Shown here: positions 1 to 9,387 of the stretch, piece after piece
Layout: each line of letters starts with the position of its first letter
Numbering within the stretch: position 1 is the stretch's first letter
DNA from: Bacillota bacterium
GTDB lineage: Bacteria > Bacillota > Clostridia > Christensenellales > UMGS416
Assembly: GCA_023422005.1 (NCBI GenBank)
Contig: JAEZSC010000031.1
Span: 1 to 64,000, forward strand
DNA: 64,000 nt
Reading direction: 5' to 3'
Notes under the pieces: model-generated
The model's input: only the letters and a program-made list of their open reading frames with translations
Told to the model about the DNA's origin: nothing
Database searches by the model: none
Position numbers and translations under genes: made by a program

Positions 1-1
1 C

Positions 2-463
2 GGCGCCGTGGCTGGCGGGCAGCGCCGTCACCGTGTGGCCGCCCACGCGCGTGGGTTCAAAGGCGTCCAGCGTGACCATCTGCACCAGGCCGTCCAACTC
101 GTCGCCATACTTAGCCTCAAAAGCATCACGCACGGTCACACTGCCGTGGAACCGCACCACTGGGCCGTCTATGCGATAAGCAAAAGGCTTGGCAAAGTTG
201 CTCAGTTCGTGCAGGTAAAAGTGATCCTCATGCACATGGGTTACAACGATGTTGGGGACCTGAGACAGGTCTACGCCCTGCAACAGCGACGAACCGTAGA
301 GGTCCGGGGGGATGTCCACGAGGATGCGGCCATCCAGCAGGGCGCTGGAGCGCCGCCGCAGGTTTTTGCCGCCCAGGCCGCGGGCACGTTTGCATGCGTC
401 GCATTGGCAGAACACGCCGGGAAAGCCCTCGGACGCGCCTGTTCCCAAATATTTGAGCTTCAT
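2..463 (-). CDS. MBL-fold metal-dependent hydrolase, PhnP-like (3' end outside window)
   Basis: The first 154 residues are present; the C-terminus lies beyond the window edge. The protein opens MKLKYLGTGASEGFPG, the usual beta strand of PhnP/RNase Z-like metallo-beta-lactamase proteins. A CQCDACKRA segment follows around residues 19-28, and the metal-binding signature THVHEDHF (HxHxDH) is near residue 75. A TLPASH-like stretch (TALPASHGA) closes the visible part. Such proteins hydrolyse phosphodiesters with two metal ions; the substrate cannot be read here. The ATG at 463 follows an AAGGAGAG ribosome binding site. It is 35 bp downstream of the sialate-O-acetylesterase-like gene on the same strand, so it probably belongs to the same operon as that gene and the ribulokinase. 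Family assignment is firm, function is not. Confidence 0.8.
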   Translation of the reverse strand, partial: MKLKYLGTGASEGFPGVFCQCDACKRARGLGGKNLRRRSSALLDGRILVDIPPDLYGSSLLQGVDLSQVPNIVVTHVHEDHFYLHELSNFAKPFAYRIDGPVVRFHGSVTVRDAFEAKYGDELDGLVQMVTLDAFEPTRVGGHTVTALPASHGA

Positions 464-498
464 CTTCTCTCCTTACGGCATCAGCCGGATTTGATGTT

Positions 499-1866
499 TT
501 ATTTGTCCTGCACCTCGGCGCCCCAGAAGGCCAGCGCAGGCACGCGCGTGGCGCCGTCCAGCACCAGAGCGCCCTGGGGGTCGCATCCGTAATGGCTGTG
601 CACCAGGCAGCGGCCCACGAGGGCGCGCTCGGTGGTCAGCTGGATCTCGTTCACCCCGCTGATGCGGTAAGAGGTAATGCCGACGGGGCCGGACTCGTCC
701 TCGATGGCAAAGGGCAGCTTGTGCACCGGCGCGTCCAGCAGGTTCAGCCGCTGGGTCACACTGCCGTAGCGCAGGCGGATGCCGCCCTGCATGGCAACGG
801 CGCTGTGCAGATCCGGCGCGGCCCAAAGGCAAGGCTTGCCATAGAGGTTGGCCAGCGCGGCGCGGGCGGCCCGCTCCCCCAGGGCCAGGTTGCTGGCCGC
901 CGAGATGTGGATGGTGTCGCTGAGCGAGCAATCCAGCGTGGGGATGACGAACACGTTGGCGATGCGCCGGGCGGCCTGCCGCTGCGCCTCACGAACGGCG
1001 CTCCAGTTGCGGTCGTTGGTTCCGGCGATATGTCGGCTGATCTGCACGGTGACAAAGGGCAGCGCCGGGTCGCTGGTTATGCCGCGCACCGCCTCCACGA
1101 ACCGGGTGAACCGCTGCAGATAGCTGTCGCTCAGCGACTCGGTTTCGGTATCGGAACAGCCCTGATACCACAGCACGCCGCGCACCGCACCGCCCTGGGA
1201 GGCGATGACCTCGGCCATGGAATCGTACAGCGCGCCGCCGGGCAGCCACTGGCTCAGAGGCGAGCCGCCCAGCGATGTCTGCAGCAGGCCTATGGGCATG
1301 CCGGTTTCGCGGCGCACGGCCTTGGCGAAGCTCATCCACGGGCTGTGGCCGGGGTTGGCGCCCTCGCGATTGGCCTCGTGGATCGTAGCGGTGGATTCGT
1401 TGAGCGGGTGCGTGGCCAGGTCCCACCGGCCGCTGTTGCGCAGCACATGCACGCCGGGCTCCGCCGGGTCGTGGATCATGTCCTTGCCATAGCCCGCCGA
1501 GTTGCTCTGCCCGGCGATGACCCACAGATCACCCACGGCAATGTGGTGCACCATGTCGCCCCGAACCGACCATTCCAACTCCAGTTGGCCCGCAGGCGCG
1601 AAGCAGGTTTCCACCCGGTACAAGCCGCCGGCCGGCACATCGCGCAGCACGGCGCGCCACCGCCGGCCACCCAGGTCCTCCGCCGGGATCCATTGGCCCA
1701 GGGGAAGGCCGCTGTCCTCGCGCACAACGCGGGCCAGCACCGTGCCCTCCGCGCCTTCCTGCATCTGCCATACGCCTTCCAGGGCGATGTCCGCCACGCC
1801 GCCCCGCTGCTGGAAGACCTGCCAGGGTTGCGGGCCGGCCGTTATGATCGCTCCGATTTGTGCCAT
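499..1866 (-). CDS. Sialate O-acetylesterase-like SGNH esterase
   Basis: A 455-residue protein with the SGNH-esterase block I IAGQSNSAGYG (nucleophile Ser in GQSNS) near residue 120 and the block WYQGCSDTE, typical of the SASA/DUF303 family. This family removes O-acetyl groups from sialic acids or plant polysaccharides such as xylan. No signal peptide is evident, so it is probably cytoplasmic. The ATG at 1866 is one base after the ribulokinase stop codon, indicating translational coupling. Together with ribulokinase this suggests use of acetylated plant-derived oligosaccharides. The acetylesterase fold is well supported; the exact substrate is not. Confidence 0.82.
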   Translation of the reverse strand: MAQIGAIITAGPQPWQVFQQRGGVADIALEGVWQMQEGAEGTVLARVVREDSGLPLGQWIPAEDLGGRRWRAVLRDVPAGGLYRVETCFAPAGQLELEWSVRGDMVHHIAVGDLWVIAGQSNSAGYGKDMIHDPAEPGVHVLRNSGRWDLATHPLNESTATIHEANREGANPGHSPWMSFAKAVRRETGMPIGLLQTSLGGSPLSQWLPGGALYDSMAEVIASQGGAVRGVLWYQGCSDTETESLSDSYLQRFTRFVEAVRGITSDPALPFVTVQISRHIAGTNDRNWSAVREAQRQAARRIANVFVIPTLDCSLSDTIHISAASNLALGERAARAALANLYGKPCLWAAPDLHSAVAMQGGIRLRYGSVTQRLNLLDAPVHKLPFAIEDESGPVGITSYRISGVNEIQLTTERALVGRCLVHSHYGCDPQGALVLDGATRVPALAFWGAEVQDK

Positions 1867-1867
1867 G

Positions 1868-3535
1868 TTACCCTCTGATCTCCTCTTTGATCGCCTTCAG
1901 GCGCTTCATAACGTCGTTGGCGCCGCGGCCGAAATAGTCGTGCAGCACCTCATACTCGCGGTACAGCCGCTCATAGGCGGCCACGTTGGCCGCGATGGGC
2001 CGGTAGACGCGCTCCTGCACGCGGCCCATGTCCCGGGCGGCCTGCTCGATGGTGTCATACCCGCCGCGGGCGGCCCCCGCCGCCACGGCGCCAAACATGG
2101 CGCTGCCCACTGCCGGCGCCTGGCCGGAGGCGGCGATGCGGATCTCCATGTTGGTCACGTCGGCGTAGATCTGCATCATCAGCTCGTTCTTCTGGCTGAT
2201 GCCGCCGGCGGCGTACAGCTCGGTCACGTCCACGCCGTATTTCTTGAAGTTGTCCACGATCATACGGGTGCCGTAGGCCGTGGCCTCGATGAGCGCCCGA
2301 TAGATCTCCTCGGGCTTGGTGAGCAGCGTGCAGCCCAACAGCACACCGGTCAAGTCCACATCCACGAGCACCGAGCGGTTGCCGTTCCACCAATCCAGCG
2401 CCAGCAGGCCGCTTTCGCCAATCTTTAAGGCCGCGGCCTTCTCGGTGAGCAGTTGGTGGATGCCGATGCCGCGCTCCTGCGCCTCGCGCTCATAGGCCGC
2501 CGGCACGCAGTTTTCCACGAACCACTCGAAGTGGTCGCCAACGCAGCTCTGCCCGGCCTCAAAGCCCGGGTAACCGGGCAGGATGCCGTCCTGCACCACG
2601 CCGCACATGCCGGGCACGATCTTCTCCTGGGTGCCCACGACCATGTGGCATGTGCTGGTGCCCATGATCATGAGCATCTTGCCGGGGTCGGTGATGCCCA
2701 CCGCCGGCACCGTGACATGGGCGTCCACATTGGCCACGGCCACCGCCGTGCCGGCCCGCAGGCCCGTACGCGCCGCCATAGCCGCGGTGATCTCGCCGGC
2801 CTTGTGGCCCAGCGGATAAATCGGCGCGTTCATCTTGTCGCGAACGACGTTCTCCAGCCGCGGGTCCAGCGCCTTGAAAAAGTCGCTGGAGGGATAGCCC
2901 TCGGTCTTGTGATACATGGCCTTGTAGCCGGCGGTGCAGGAGTTGCGGGCCTCCACACCGGTCAGCTGCCACACAACCCAGTCGGCGGCTTCCAAAAAGC
3001 GGTCGGCGGCGTCATATATTTCCGGCGCTTCGTTGAGCGTCTGCCAAATCTTCGGGAACATCCATTCGGAGGAGATCTTGCCACCGTAGCGTTTCAGGAA
3101 CCCCTCGCCCCTCTCGGTGGCGACGCGGTTCAACTCGTTGGCTTCATCCTGGGCGGCGTGGTGCTTCCACAGCTTGATGTAGCTGTGGGGGTTGTGCTCC
3201 CACTGGGGCTGCAGGCACAGCGGCGTGCCTTGGGCGTCCACCGGCAGCATCGTGCAGGCGGTAAAATCGATGCCCACGCCGATGATGTCGGCAGGGTCCA
3301 CGCCGCTTTCCGCCAACACCTGGGGGATGGTCAGCTCCAGCACCTCGATGTAATCCGCCGGGTGCTGCAGCGCCCAATCCGGCGGCAGGCGCTGCCCATC
3401 GGGCAGCTGCTCATCCATAACACCGTGGGTGTAGGGCTTCACCGCAGTGGCCAGCTCCCGAGCCGTGCCCAGCTCCACCAGCACCGCTCGCCCGCTCTGG
3501 GTGCCAAAGTCCACGCCGATGGCATATTTGCTCAT
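1868..3535 (-). CDS. araB: Ribulokinase (FGGY family)
   Basis: A 555-residue FGGY kinase beginning [20 protein letters not shown], with the N-terminal phosphate-binding loop [10 protein letters not shown] that characterises ribulokinases. It also has the [17 protein letters not shown] and [10 protein letters not shown] segments of the sugar and ATP sites and the C-terminal AAGGISQKN motif. It phosphorylates L-ribulose to L-ribulose 5-phosphate in L-arabinose catabolism. The ATG at 3535 was chosen because AGGAGGAGAC lies just upstream at 3541-3550; the frame is open further upstream but without a better start. It heads a three-gene minus-strand run with the esterase and the MBL protein. No araA or araD is present in the window. 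Confidence 0.9.
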   Translation of the reverse strand: MSKYAIGVDFGTQSGRAVLVELGTARELATAVKPYTHGVMDEQLPDGQRLPPDWALQHPADYIEVLELTIPQVLAESGVDPADIIGVGIDFTACTMLPVDAQGTPLCLQPQWEHNPHSYIKLWKHHAAQDEANELNRVATERGEGFLKRYGGKISSEWMFPKIWQTLNEAPEIYDAADRFLEAADWVVWQLTGVEARNSCTAGYKAMYHKTEGYPSSDFFKALDPRLENVVRDKMNAPIYPLGHKAGEITAAMAARTGLRAGTAVAVANVDAHVTVPAVGITDPGKMLMIMGTSTCHMVVGTQEKIVPGMCGVVQDGILPGYPGFEAGQSCVGDHFEWFVENCVPAAYEREAQERGIGIHQLLTEKAAALKIGESGLLALDWWNGNRSVLVDVDLTGVLLGCTLLTKPEEIYRALIEATAYGTRMIVDNFKKYGVDVTELYAAGGISQKNELMMQIYADVTNMEIRIAASGQAPAVGSAMFGAVAAGAARGGYDTIEQAARDMGRVQERVYRPIAANVAAYERLYREYEVLHDYFGRGANDVMKRLKAIKEEIRG

Positions 3536-3662
3536 GGTATGTCTCCTCCTGATTCGCAGCATTAAACAGGACAAATATAGCAGATGAGGGGGATAAAAAC
3601 AATGAAGGAGAATGGAAAAGGAGCAAGCTGGCGCATGCTCCCTCCCACATCAATGCTTGTTG

Positions 3663-4457
3663 CTAGATCCTTAAGTCCCTGCGCCGGAAGAACACATAGG
3701 TCGCCGCGGTAAACGCGACGATCAGCACCGCGGACAGCGCCACGTAGCCCGCCGCCAGGCCCATGCTGTCATAGAGCGCCTTGGCGTCGAAGTACTTAAA
3801 CGGCGTCAAATACTTCAGTGGCGACAGATTCTCGTTGATGTCCACAGCTGCCGACAGCAGAAAGGTGAAAAGCATGAATCCCGTCGCGATGCCGGATGCG
3901 GCCTTGGGGCGGTCGGTGACGGCAGCCGCCGCCAGGCCCACGGCCAGGAAGATCAGCTGGATGAAGAACATGCCTCCCATCAGCACCATGATGTATCCGG
4001 ATACATCCTCTCCGTTGCTGTACTTATCCACGATGACCAGAGAGGACACCATCGTCACGAGGTTGAAGATAACGACATTGGTCAGCGCGGCCAGCGCCTT
4101 GGCTGTGACGACCTGCGACCGGGTTACAGGCTTTACGAACAGGAATTCCGATGTTCTGTCCCGCTCCTCCTTGCTGACGATGCCCGACCCCAGCAGCACC
4201 GCGTGCACGGCGGCCATCAGCGCCAGAAACAGGTAGGCAACGCCAAAGAACCCGCTGGCCCGGCCAAAGTCCAGCATGTTCATGCCGAATATGGCCAGCA
4301 TCGCCGGGGGCATCTGCATCATCATCTCGTTGAATTGCGCCGCCGTGCCCAGCCCCTGGTATTTGGCCATGGTTGCCCCGATCAGGAAGACCATGCCCAG
4401 GCACCAGAACAGCGTGGATTTGCGGTATGCCCTCAATTCCCTAAAATAAACGTTCAT
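3663..4457 (-). CDS. ABC-2 type exporter permease (second)
   Basis: A 264-residue integral membrane protein with about six hydrophobic segments. It starts MNVYFRELRAYRKSTLFW, a cytoplasmic entry helix nearly identical in pattern to the neighbouring permease (MNIYLHELRSYRKSVIIW). Both have a conserved cytoplasmic block: here EERDRTSEFLFVKPVTRSQVVTAKALAA. This is typical of ABC-2 permeases of the NatB/YhaP type. It is the last gene of the TetR, ATPase, permease, permease operon, 13 bp after its paralogue, and carries a GGGAGGGG ribosome binding site. The two permeases probably form a heterodimeric export channel with the ATPase. The substrate is unknown. Confidence 0.85.
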   Translation of the reverse strand: MNVYFRELRAYRKSTLFWCLGMVFLIGATMAKYQGLGTAAQFNEMMMQMPPAMLAIFGMNMLDFGRASGFFGVAYLFLALMAAVHAVLLGSGIVSKEERDRTSEFLFVKPVTRSQVVTAKALAALTNVVIFNLVTMVSSLVIVDKYSNGEDVSGYIMVLMGGMFFIQLIFLAVGLAAAAVTDRPKAASGIATGFMLFTFLLSAAVDINENLSPLKYLTPFKYFDAKALYDSMGLAAGYVALSAVLIVAFTAATYVFFRRRDLRI

Positions 4458-4470
4458 GTGCTCCCCTCCC

Positions 4471-5268
4471 TCACGCGGCGTGGATGTCTTTTTTCACAAA
4501 GACAATGTAGCTGACGGCCACCGACACGGCGATGATGGCTGCGGAAAACACCAGGAAAGCACCCTCGTAGGATGCATTTTTCAGTATGTATCCGTACTCA
4601 AAGTACTTGAACGGCGTAAGATATCGCAGGTCCTCATAGTGCAGCGCGCCCTGTACCAGGCCGATGATGAAAAAGGCGAAGGTCGTGCTCAGTGACAGCG
4701 GCAGCACCGATTTGATCTTGCGGGCCAAAGCGGCGATGACGAAACCCAGCGCAGCGAAGATCACCTGCACGAAGAACAGCGGCAGCGAAAGCTTCAGGAA
4801 CAGACCGTAATCGAAGGCTTGCGCGGATACCGACGCGGCCATGACGCCGGAAACGGCAAAGAACACGACGGACGTAATGGCCAGCGCGGTAAACGCGGCC
4901 AGCAGCTTTGCCGTAAGGATTGTGGAACGGCTGACCGGCTTTGTCAGCAGGAAGTCCACCGTCTTGCCAGAAGCCTCCTTGGCCAGCACGCCCAGGCCGA
5001 TGTTCATGGCCTGCACAGCTCCGCACAGCACGATGTAGGTCATCGTGAAGGTATAGAAGCCCAGCACCGACGTGAAGGTCTCCGGGGAGATGCCGATGGC
5101 ATCCAGGACGGACTGCGGCAGGTTTTCGAACATGGCGCCTACAATGGCCGTGTCCGCATGGAAGGCCGGATAGAGCGACAGGTAGAACACGGCCACCAGG
5201 CTCAGGGCGGCAGTCCATATGATGACGCTCTTGCGGTACGAACGCAGTTCATGCAAGTAAATGTTCAT
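4471..5268 (-). CDS. ABC-2 type exporter permease (first)
   Basis: A 265-residue membrane protein starting MNIYLHELRSYRKSVIIW. It has a large extracytoplasmic loop after the first membrane helix, then five further hydrophobic stretches. A cytoplasmic EASGKTVDFLLTKPVSRSTI block parallels the one in the downstream permease. The paralogy of the two permeases suggests a tandem duplication followed by divergence. The start codon lies 11 bp after the ATPase stop, so the genes are co-transcribed. It is expected to form half of the membrane channel of the exporter. Confidence 0.85.
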   Translation of the reverse strand: MNIYLHELRSYRKSVIIWTAALSLVAVFYLSLYPAFHADTAIVGAMFENLPQSVLDAIGISPETFTSVLGFYTFTMTYIVLCGAVQAMNIGLGVLAKEASGKTVDFLLTKPVSRSTILTAKLLAAFTALAITSVVFFAVSGVMAASVSAQAFDYGLFLKLSLPLFFVQVIFAALGFVIAALARKIKSVLPLSLSTTFAFFIIGLVQGALHYEDLRYLTPFKYFEYGYILKNASYEGAFLVFSAAIIAVSVAVSYIVFVKKDIHAA

Positions 5269-5279
5269 ACTGCCACCCC

Positions 5280-6161
5280 CTACTTGTAGTAATGCATGAA
5301 GATTTCTTCCAGATCGGGGTCGCCGATGCTGACGTTGGCCAGTTCCAGGCCGGCCAAAGCGCGCATGATCGCGTTGATGCTGCCCTGATAGATGAAGCTG
5401 GCGGAATGCTCTTCCACTTCCAGCTTGGCCACGCCGGGCAGATCAAAGGCAGCTTTGTCCGCAACCCCAACGGTATCCACAACGATCTTCTTGTAGCTGT
5501 TCTCGCGGAAGGATGCCACAGTGTCCACCCGAACGATGCTGCCGTCGCGGATGATGGCCACACGGTCGCAGATCTTCTGCACTTCGCTCAGGATGTGTGA
5601 GGAAAACAAGATCGTCGCGCCCCGACGGTTCTCCCTTTTCAGGATGTCGAAGAACTTCTGCTGCATCAGCGGGTCCAGCCCGATGCTGGGCTCATCCAGT
5701 ATGATGAGCCTGGGTTCGTGGATCAGCCCCTGTATGATGCCGACCTTCTTGCGGTTGCCAAAGCTCAGGTCGTCTATCTTGCGGTTCAGGTCCAGCTCCA
5801 ACTCGCCAGCCAGCTCTTTGATGCGCTTGGTGCAATCCTTCTTATAAAAGCTCGCCGAGTATTTAAGCAGGTCGATGGCCTTCATGTTGTCATAATAGAA
5901 GACCTCGCTGGGCAGATAGCCCACCTCCCTGGCGATCTCCTTGGCGTGCTGTATGCAATCCTTGCCGAAGATGGCGGCGCTGCCGGATGTGGGGCGGATG
6001 AGCGCCAACAGCGTGCGTATCGTCGTGGATTTGCCCGCGCCATTGGGGCCGATGAAGCCAAAGACTTCACCTTCTGCTACGTCGAAGCTCACATCCACAA
6101 TGCCCCGGGACTTCCCATAGAATTTCTTCAGGTTCCTGATCTCAATGACGTTCATGGTCAT
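5280..6161 (-). CDS. ABC exporter ATP-binding protein
   Basis: A 293-residue single-domain ABC ATPase. Walker A is GPNGAGKSTTIRTLLAL near residue 39, the signature region is LSFGNRKKVGIIQGL, Walker B is LIILDEPSIGLDP, and the switch His is in LFSSHILSEVQ. The LSFGN form of the signature and the C-terminal extension of about 80 residues are typical of drug- or lantibiotic-type ABC-2 exporters. Two in-frame ATGs (6161 and 6155) follow a GGGAGGGG site; the second has the more usual spacing. It sits 17 bp after the TetR gene, so the regulator, ATPase and two permeases form one autoregulated operon. Confidence 0.9.
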   Translation of the reverse strand: MTMNVIEIRNLKKFYGKSRGIVDVSFDVAEGEVFGFIGPNGAGKSTTIRTLLALIRPTSGSAAIFGKDCIQHAKEIAREVGYLPSEVFYYDNMKAIDLLKYSASFYKKDCTKRIKELAGELELDLNRKIDDLSFGNRKKVGIIQGLIHEPRLIILDEPSIGLDPLMQQKFFDILKRENRRGATILFSSHILSEVQKICDRVAIIRDGSIVRVDTVASFRENSYKKIVVDTVGVADKAAFDLPGVAKLEVEEHSASFIYQGSINAIMRALAGLELANVSIGDPDLEEIFMHYYK

Positions 6162-6178
6162 ACCCCTCCCAGCCGCCC

Positions 6179-6799
6179 TTATTTATAGAAGCTATCCCTG
6201 AACAGCTCGAAATACTTGTCCACGTCCCCCAGCGCTTTCTCAAAGTCAAACGCCTCTCCGGCTTGCTTCATCCGTAAAAGATATTGGTTGGTAAACCCTT
6301 CCATGCTCCAAAGAACAATGTTGATCGCGGCCTGGACATCCAGGCCTTCCCTGAATTTCGTCGTGTCGATATCCTGAAAGAATTTGCCCGAGGCCTGGCT
6401 GATAAAATCCCGATTCTTCTTCTCCATGTCCGGCCGGATGGCGTGGGATTCCTCCATATAGGCCGCCTGCATAAACTTGAACATCTCCGGATACCGAAGC
6501 AGCAGAGCCATCTTGGTCTGCTGGCCGACGCGCAAGCGCTGGAAAAAATCCCGCTCCTCCATGGTGGCGCTGGCGTATATATTTCGGGTTACCTGTTCAA
6601 CACAATAATCATACAAATAAAAGAACAATTGCTTTTTGCTCTTGAAATAATGGAACAGCAGCCCTTTGGCGATGCCGGCTTCCCTGACAATCTCATTGGT
6701 GGAAGCCTTTTCGTACCCCTTATCGGAGAACTCCTTCATAGCCGCCTTCAGGATGCGCTCTCGCTTTTCATCCTCGAGACCTTCAAACTTTGCAAACAA
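6179..6799 (-). CDS. TetR/AcrR-family transcriptional repressor
   Basis: A 206-residue protein with an N-terminal TetR helix-turn-helix: ERILKAAMKEFSDKGYEKAST, then NEIVREAGIAKGLLFHYFKSKKQLF at about residues 33-58. The helical ligand-binding domain is divergent, as usual. The start is a TTG at 6799: there is an in-frame TAA a few codons upstream, no in-frame ATG until residue 21, and an AAGGGG site lies about 8 bases before the TTG. It leads the ABC exporter operon, and two palindromes upstream of its start look like its operators. It probably derepresses the exporter when an inducer binds. Confidence 0.9.
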   Translation of the reverse strand: MFAKFEGLEDEKRERILKAAMKEFSDKGYEKASTNEIVREAGIAKGLLFHYFKSKKQLFFYLYDYCVEQVTRNIYASATMEERDFFQRLRVGQQTKMALLLRYPEMFKFMQAAYMEESHAIRPDMEKKNRDFISQASGKFFQDIDTTKFREGLDVQAAINIVLWSMEGFTNQYLLRMKQAGEAFDFEKALGDVDKYFELFRDSFYK

Positions 6800-6814
6800 T
6801 TCAAACGCCCCTTA

Positions 6815-6831
6815 TTGACCAAACTGGTCAA
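6815..6831. promoter_or_regulatory. Probable TetR operator 1
   Basis: Perfect inverted repeat TTGACC-N5-GGTCAA (spacer AAACT), 16 bp before the TTG start of the TetR gene. The same arms recur in operator 2, with centres 33 bp apart (about three helical turns). Assignment to the adjacent TetR protein is by position. Confidence 0.7.
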
Positions 6832-6846
6832 CACCATTGTAGCAGC

Positions 6847-6865
6847 ATTGACCACCCCGGTCAAT
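6847..6865. promoter_or_regulatory. Probable TetR operator 2
   Basis: Perfect inverted repeat ATTGACC-N5-GGTCAAT (spacer ACCCC). It shares the TTGACC/GGTCAA arms and 5-base spacing of operator 1 while the spacer itself differs, as expected for a dimer-binding site. Confidence 0.7.
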
Positions 6866-6884
6866 ATGATGTTTATGCAATAAA

Positions 6885-6916
6885 CAAAAAAAGCCTGCCG
6901 CATTGCGCGACAGGCT
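6885..6916 (-). terminator. Rho-independent terminator of the GH3 gene region (minus strand)
   Basis: On the minus strand the arms AGCCTG and CAGGCT, with an inner CGC/GCG pairing, form a hairpin followed by TTTTTTTG. It lies downstream of nothing on the minus strand except the TetR promoter region and just beyond the GH3 stop at 6935, so it most simply terminates GH3 transcription and insulates the TetR promoter. Confidence 0.7.
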
Positions 6917-6934
6917 CAATCCGCGGACCTTAAG

Positions 6935-9352
6935 CTATTTCTTCTTGGGTAAAGATCGCAGCAGCTTTGCCATGCCTTTGAAAGAGTGACCGTTCATCAT
7001 CAGCAGAAGGCCGCCCACCATATCGGCAGACATCGCTCCCTGGCTCATCATGACCAGTGCCCGCAGCGGCATGCCCTCCATCATACGCACAATCATGCGG
7101 TGCATGGATTCGTTGGGGTTGGGGCCTGCCATCTTGGTTACGGCGCCCATGACCATGCGGTTGAGCACCTTGCCCGCGAAGGTCGCGCGCACGTCGCCCA
7201 GCGTGGAGTTGATGTCATAGGCCTCGCTCTGCTCGCGCCGGCCGGACGGGATGGGCCGCCCCAGCAGCGCTGCGAAGTCGGCGTCGGAGATGCCATCCTT
7301 GGCCCGGCCAATGTCATGATACACACTGTTTGCGGGCAGCTCGGCCAGCCTGGCGTCTTCGGCTTGCACCCGCACGCTGCCGCTCAGGCGGATGTCCGCC
7401 GAGGAAGCGCCAACCAGCAGCTCATACTCGCCGGCGGTGTTGTGCCAATCGGAAATGGCCGTGTTGTAGAACGCGAAGGCCCGGGCGTCCAGCTCGAAGG
7501 TCACCCGCTTGCGTTCGCCGGGCTGCAGGCACACCTTTTGGAATCCTTTGAGTTCCTTTTCCGGCCGGAATACCGGGCTGCCCGCGGCGTGCACATAAAG
7601 CTGCACGATCTCGCTGCCTTCGCGGGAGCCGCTGTTGCCCACGATCACGCTTACGCGCACCGGTTCCCCGGCGGCGACTTCGCTGCTTTCCATTACAAGA
7701 TCGGCGTAATCGAATGTCGTATAGCTCAAACCGTGGCCAAAGGGGAACAGCGGGGCTACACCGGCCGCGTCGAACCAGCGGTAGCCCACGAACAGCCCCT
7801 CGCGGTATTCCACGGTCTTTGGCCCCATGGGGAACCACTTGCTGCTCAGCACGTCGTCCAGCTTCACGGGGAAGGTCTCGGCCAGCTTGCCCGAGGGGTT
7901 TACCGCGCCGAAGAGCACATCCGCCGCCGCGCCGGCTCCTCCCTGCCCGCCCAGATATCCTTCCAGTACCGCCGCGACTTCATTGAGCCACGGCATTTCC
8001 ACCGGCGCGCCGTTGCTCAGGACCACCACGGTGTTGGCGTTGGCGCGGGCCACCCGCCGGATCAGCTCATTGTGGGCCTCGGGCATGCGCATGTGGCTCC
8101 GGTCGAAGCCCTCGGATTCATAGCTGTCCGGAAGGCCCGCGAACACCAGCGCCACTTCGGCCGCCGCCGCGGCCTTGCACGCCTCGTCGATCAACGCTTC
8201 GTTGGGCTGATCGCTGTCCATGGCATAGCCGTCAGCATATACGGCGTTGGAGCTGTAGGCCAAAACCTCGTCCCACGCGCGCTCCAGCCGGGTGGGCGCG
8301 ATCAGTGAGCTGCCGCTGCCCTGATAGCGAGGATGTTTGGCGAAGCCGCCGATGACAGCCACCCTGGCGCCCCGCCGCAACGGCAGCACGCCGCCTTCGT
8401 TCTTGAGCAGCACCGCCGATTGGGCAGCCGCTCTGCGGGCCAAGGAATGGTGCGCCTGCAAATCACATTCGCTCTGACGGTGTTCCGCCCAGCGCAGCAC
8501 AAGCTTCACCACGCGCTCGACGGCACGGTCCAGCACGGCCTCGCTGAGGCGGCCGCTGCGCACAGCCTCTACGATGTGCGCGTCATTGATGCCGGAGCTT
8601 GCGGGCATCTCCAGGTCCTGCCCGGCGGCAAGGCCTTCCACGCGGTCGTTGCAAGCGCCCCAGTCGGTCACGACCAGGCCCTCAAAGCCCCATTCGTCCC
8701 GCAGAATCTCATTGAGCATTCGGTTGTATTCGCTCACGTAGACGCCGTCCAGCCGGTTGTAGGAGCACATGACCGTGTAGGGCTGCGCCTGCTTCACGGC
8801 CTTCTCGAAGCCGGCCAGGTAGAGCTCCCGCAGCGTGCGCTCATCCACGACGGCGTCGATGGTCATACGCCGCTCCTCCTGGTTGTTGACAGCATAATGC
8901 TTAAGCGACGTGCCCACGCCCAGGCTCTGCACGCCGCCGATGAGCGCCGCGGCCATCTCACCGGTCAGGAATGGATCTTCGGAAATGTACTCGAAGTTGC
9001 GGCCGCACAGCGGAGAACGCTTGATGTTGGCGCCGGGGCCCAGAATCACCGACACGTCATTGGCGATGCATTCCCTCGCCAGCGCCTGCCCCACGCTGTG
9101 CAGCAGCTCCCGGTCCCAGCTGCAGGCCGTGGCCGAGGCCGTGGGGAAGCATGTGGCCGGAATGCTGTCGTTGATGCCCAGATGGTCGGTACCACCGCTC
9201 TGCTTGCGCAGGCCGTGGGGCCCGTCGGTCAGCATAACCGCGGGCAGCCCCAGCCTCTGCACGGCCTTGGTGTGCCACATGTCACCGCCGGAGCACAGCG
9301 AAGCCTTTTCCTCCAGCGTCATTTGGGAGACCAGCTGTTTGGCGTCCTGCAT
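6935..9352 (-). CDS. Glycoside hydrolase family 3 beta-glucosidase with C-terminal extension
   Basis: An 805-residue GH3 enzyme. The N-terminal barrel has LTDGPHGLRKQ near residue 42, the KHYAVNNQEERR substrate-site block and the nucleophile Asp230 in GLVVTDWGA. The alpha/beta sandwich holds YESEGFDRSHM, where the acid/base Glu is expected. A fibronectin-III-like domain begins around GEPVRVSVIVGNSG. After it, about 130 more residues (from roughly ELPANSVYHDIGRA) contain GMPLRALVMMSQGAMS and a Lys-rich end; some clostridial GH3 enzymes have such a tail, function unknown. No signal peptide, so it probably cleaves imported beta-glucosides. ATG 9352 was chosen over the open frame further upstream by its position 36 bases after a good promoter. 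Confidence 0.93.
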   Translation of the reverse strand: MQDAKQLVSQMTLEEKASLCSGGDMWHTKAVQRLGLPAVMLTDGPHGLRKQSGGTDHLGINDSIPATCFPTASATACSWDRELLHSVGQALARECIANDVSVILGPGANIKRSPLCGRNFEYISEDPFLTGEMAAALIGGVQSLGVGTSLKHYAVNNQEERRMTIDAVVDERTLRELYLAGFEKAVKQAQPYTVMCSYNRLDGVYVSEYNRMLNEILRDEWGFEGLVVTDWGACNDRVEGLAAGQDLEMPASSGINDAHIVEAVRSGRLSEAVLDRAVERVVKLVLRWAEHRQSECDLQAHHSLARRAAAQSAVLLKNEGGVLPLRRGARVAVIGGFAKHPRYQGSGSSLIAPTRLERAWDEVLAYSSNAVYADGYAMDSDQPNEALIDEACKAAAAAEVALVFAGLPDSYESEGFDRSHMRMPEAHNELIRRVARANANTVVVLSNGAPVEMPWLNEVAAVLEGYLGGQGGAGAAADVLFGAVNPSGKLAETFPVKLDDVLSSKWFPMGPKTVEYREGLFVGYRWFDAAGVAPLFPFGHGLSYTTFDYADLVMESSEVAAGEPVRVSVIVGNSGSREGSEIVQLYVHAAGSPVFRPEKELKGFQKVCLQPGERKRVTFELDARAFAFYNTAISDWHNTAGEYELLVGASSADIRLSGSVRVQAEDARLAELPANSVYHDIGRAKDGISDADFAALLGRPIPSGRREQSEAYDINSTLGDVRATFAGKVLNRMVMGAVTKMAGPNPNESMHRMIVRMMEGMPLRALVMMSQGAMSADMVGGLLLMMNGHSFKGMAKLLRSLPKKK

Positions 9353-9387
9353 AGGATGCTCCCCCTCTATGTGCATTTTATGAGATA

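Noticed and set aside
592..1878. Long open frames on the plus strand opposite known genes, for example across 592-1878, 16444-18117 and 58609-60693
   Set aside because: They mirror the esterase, katG and parE genes, have no family motifs and no upstream ribosome binding site; GC-rich codons readily open opposite frames.
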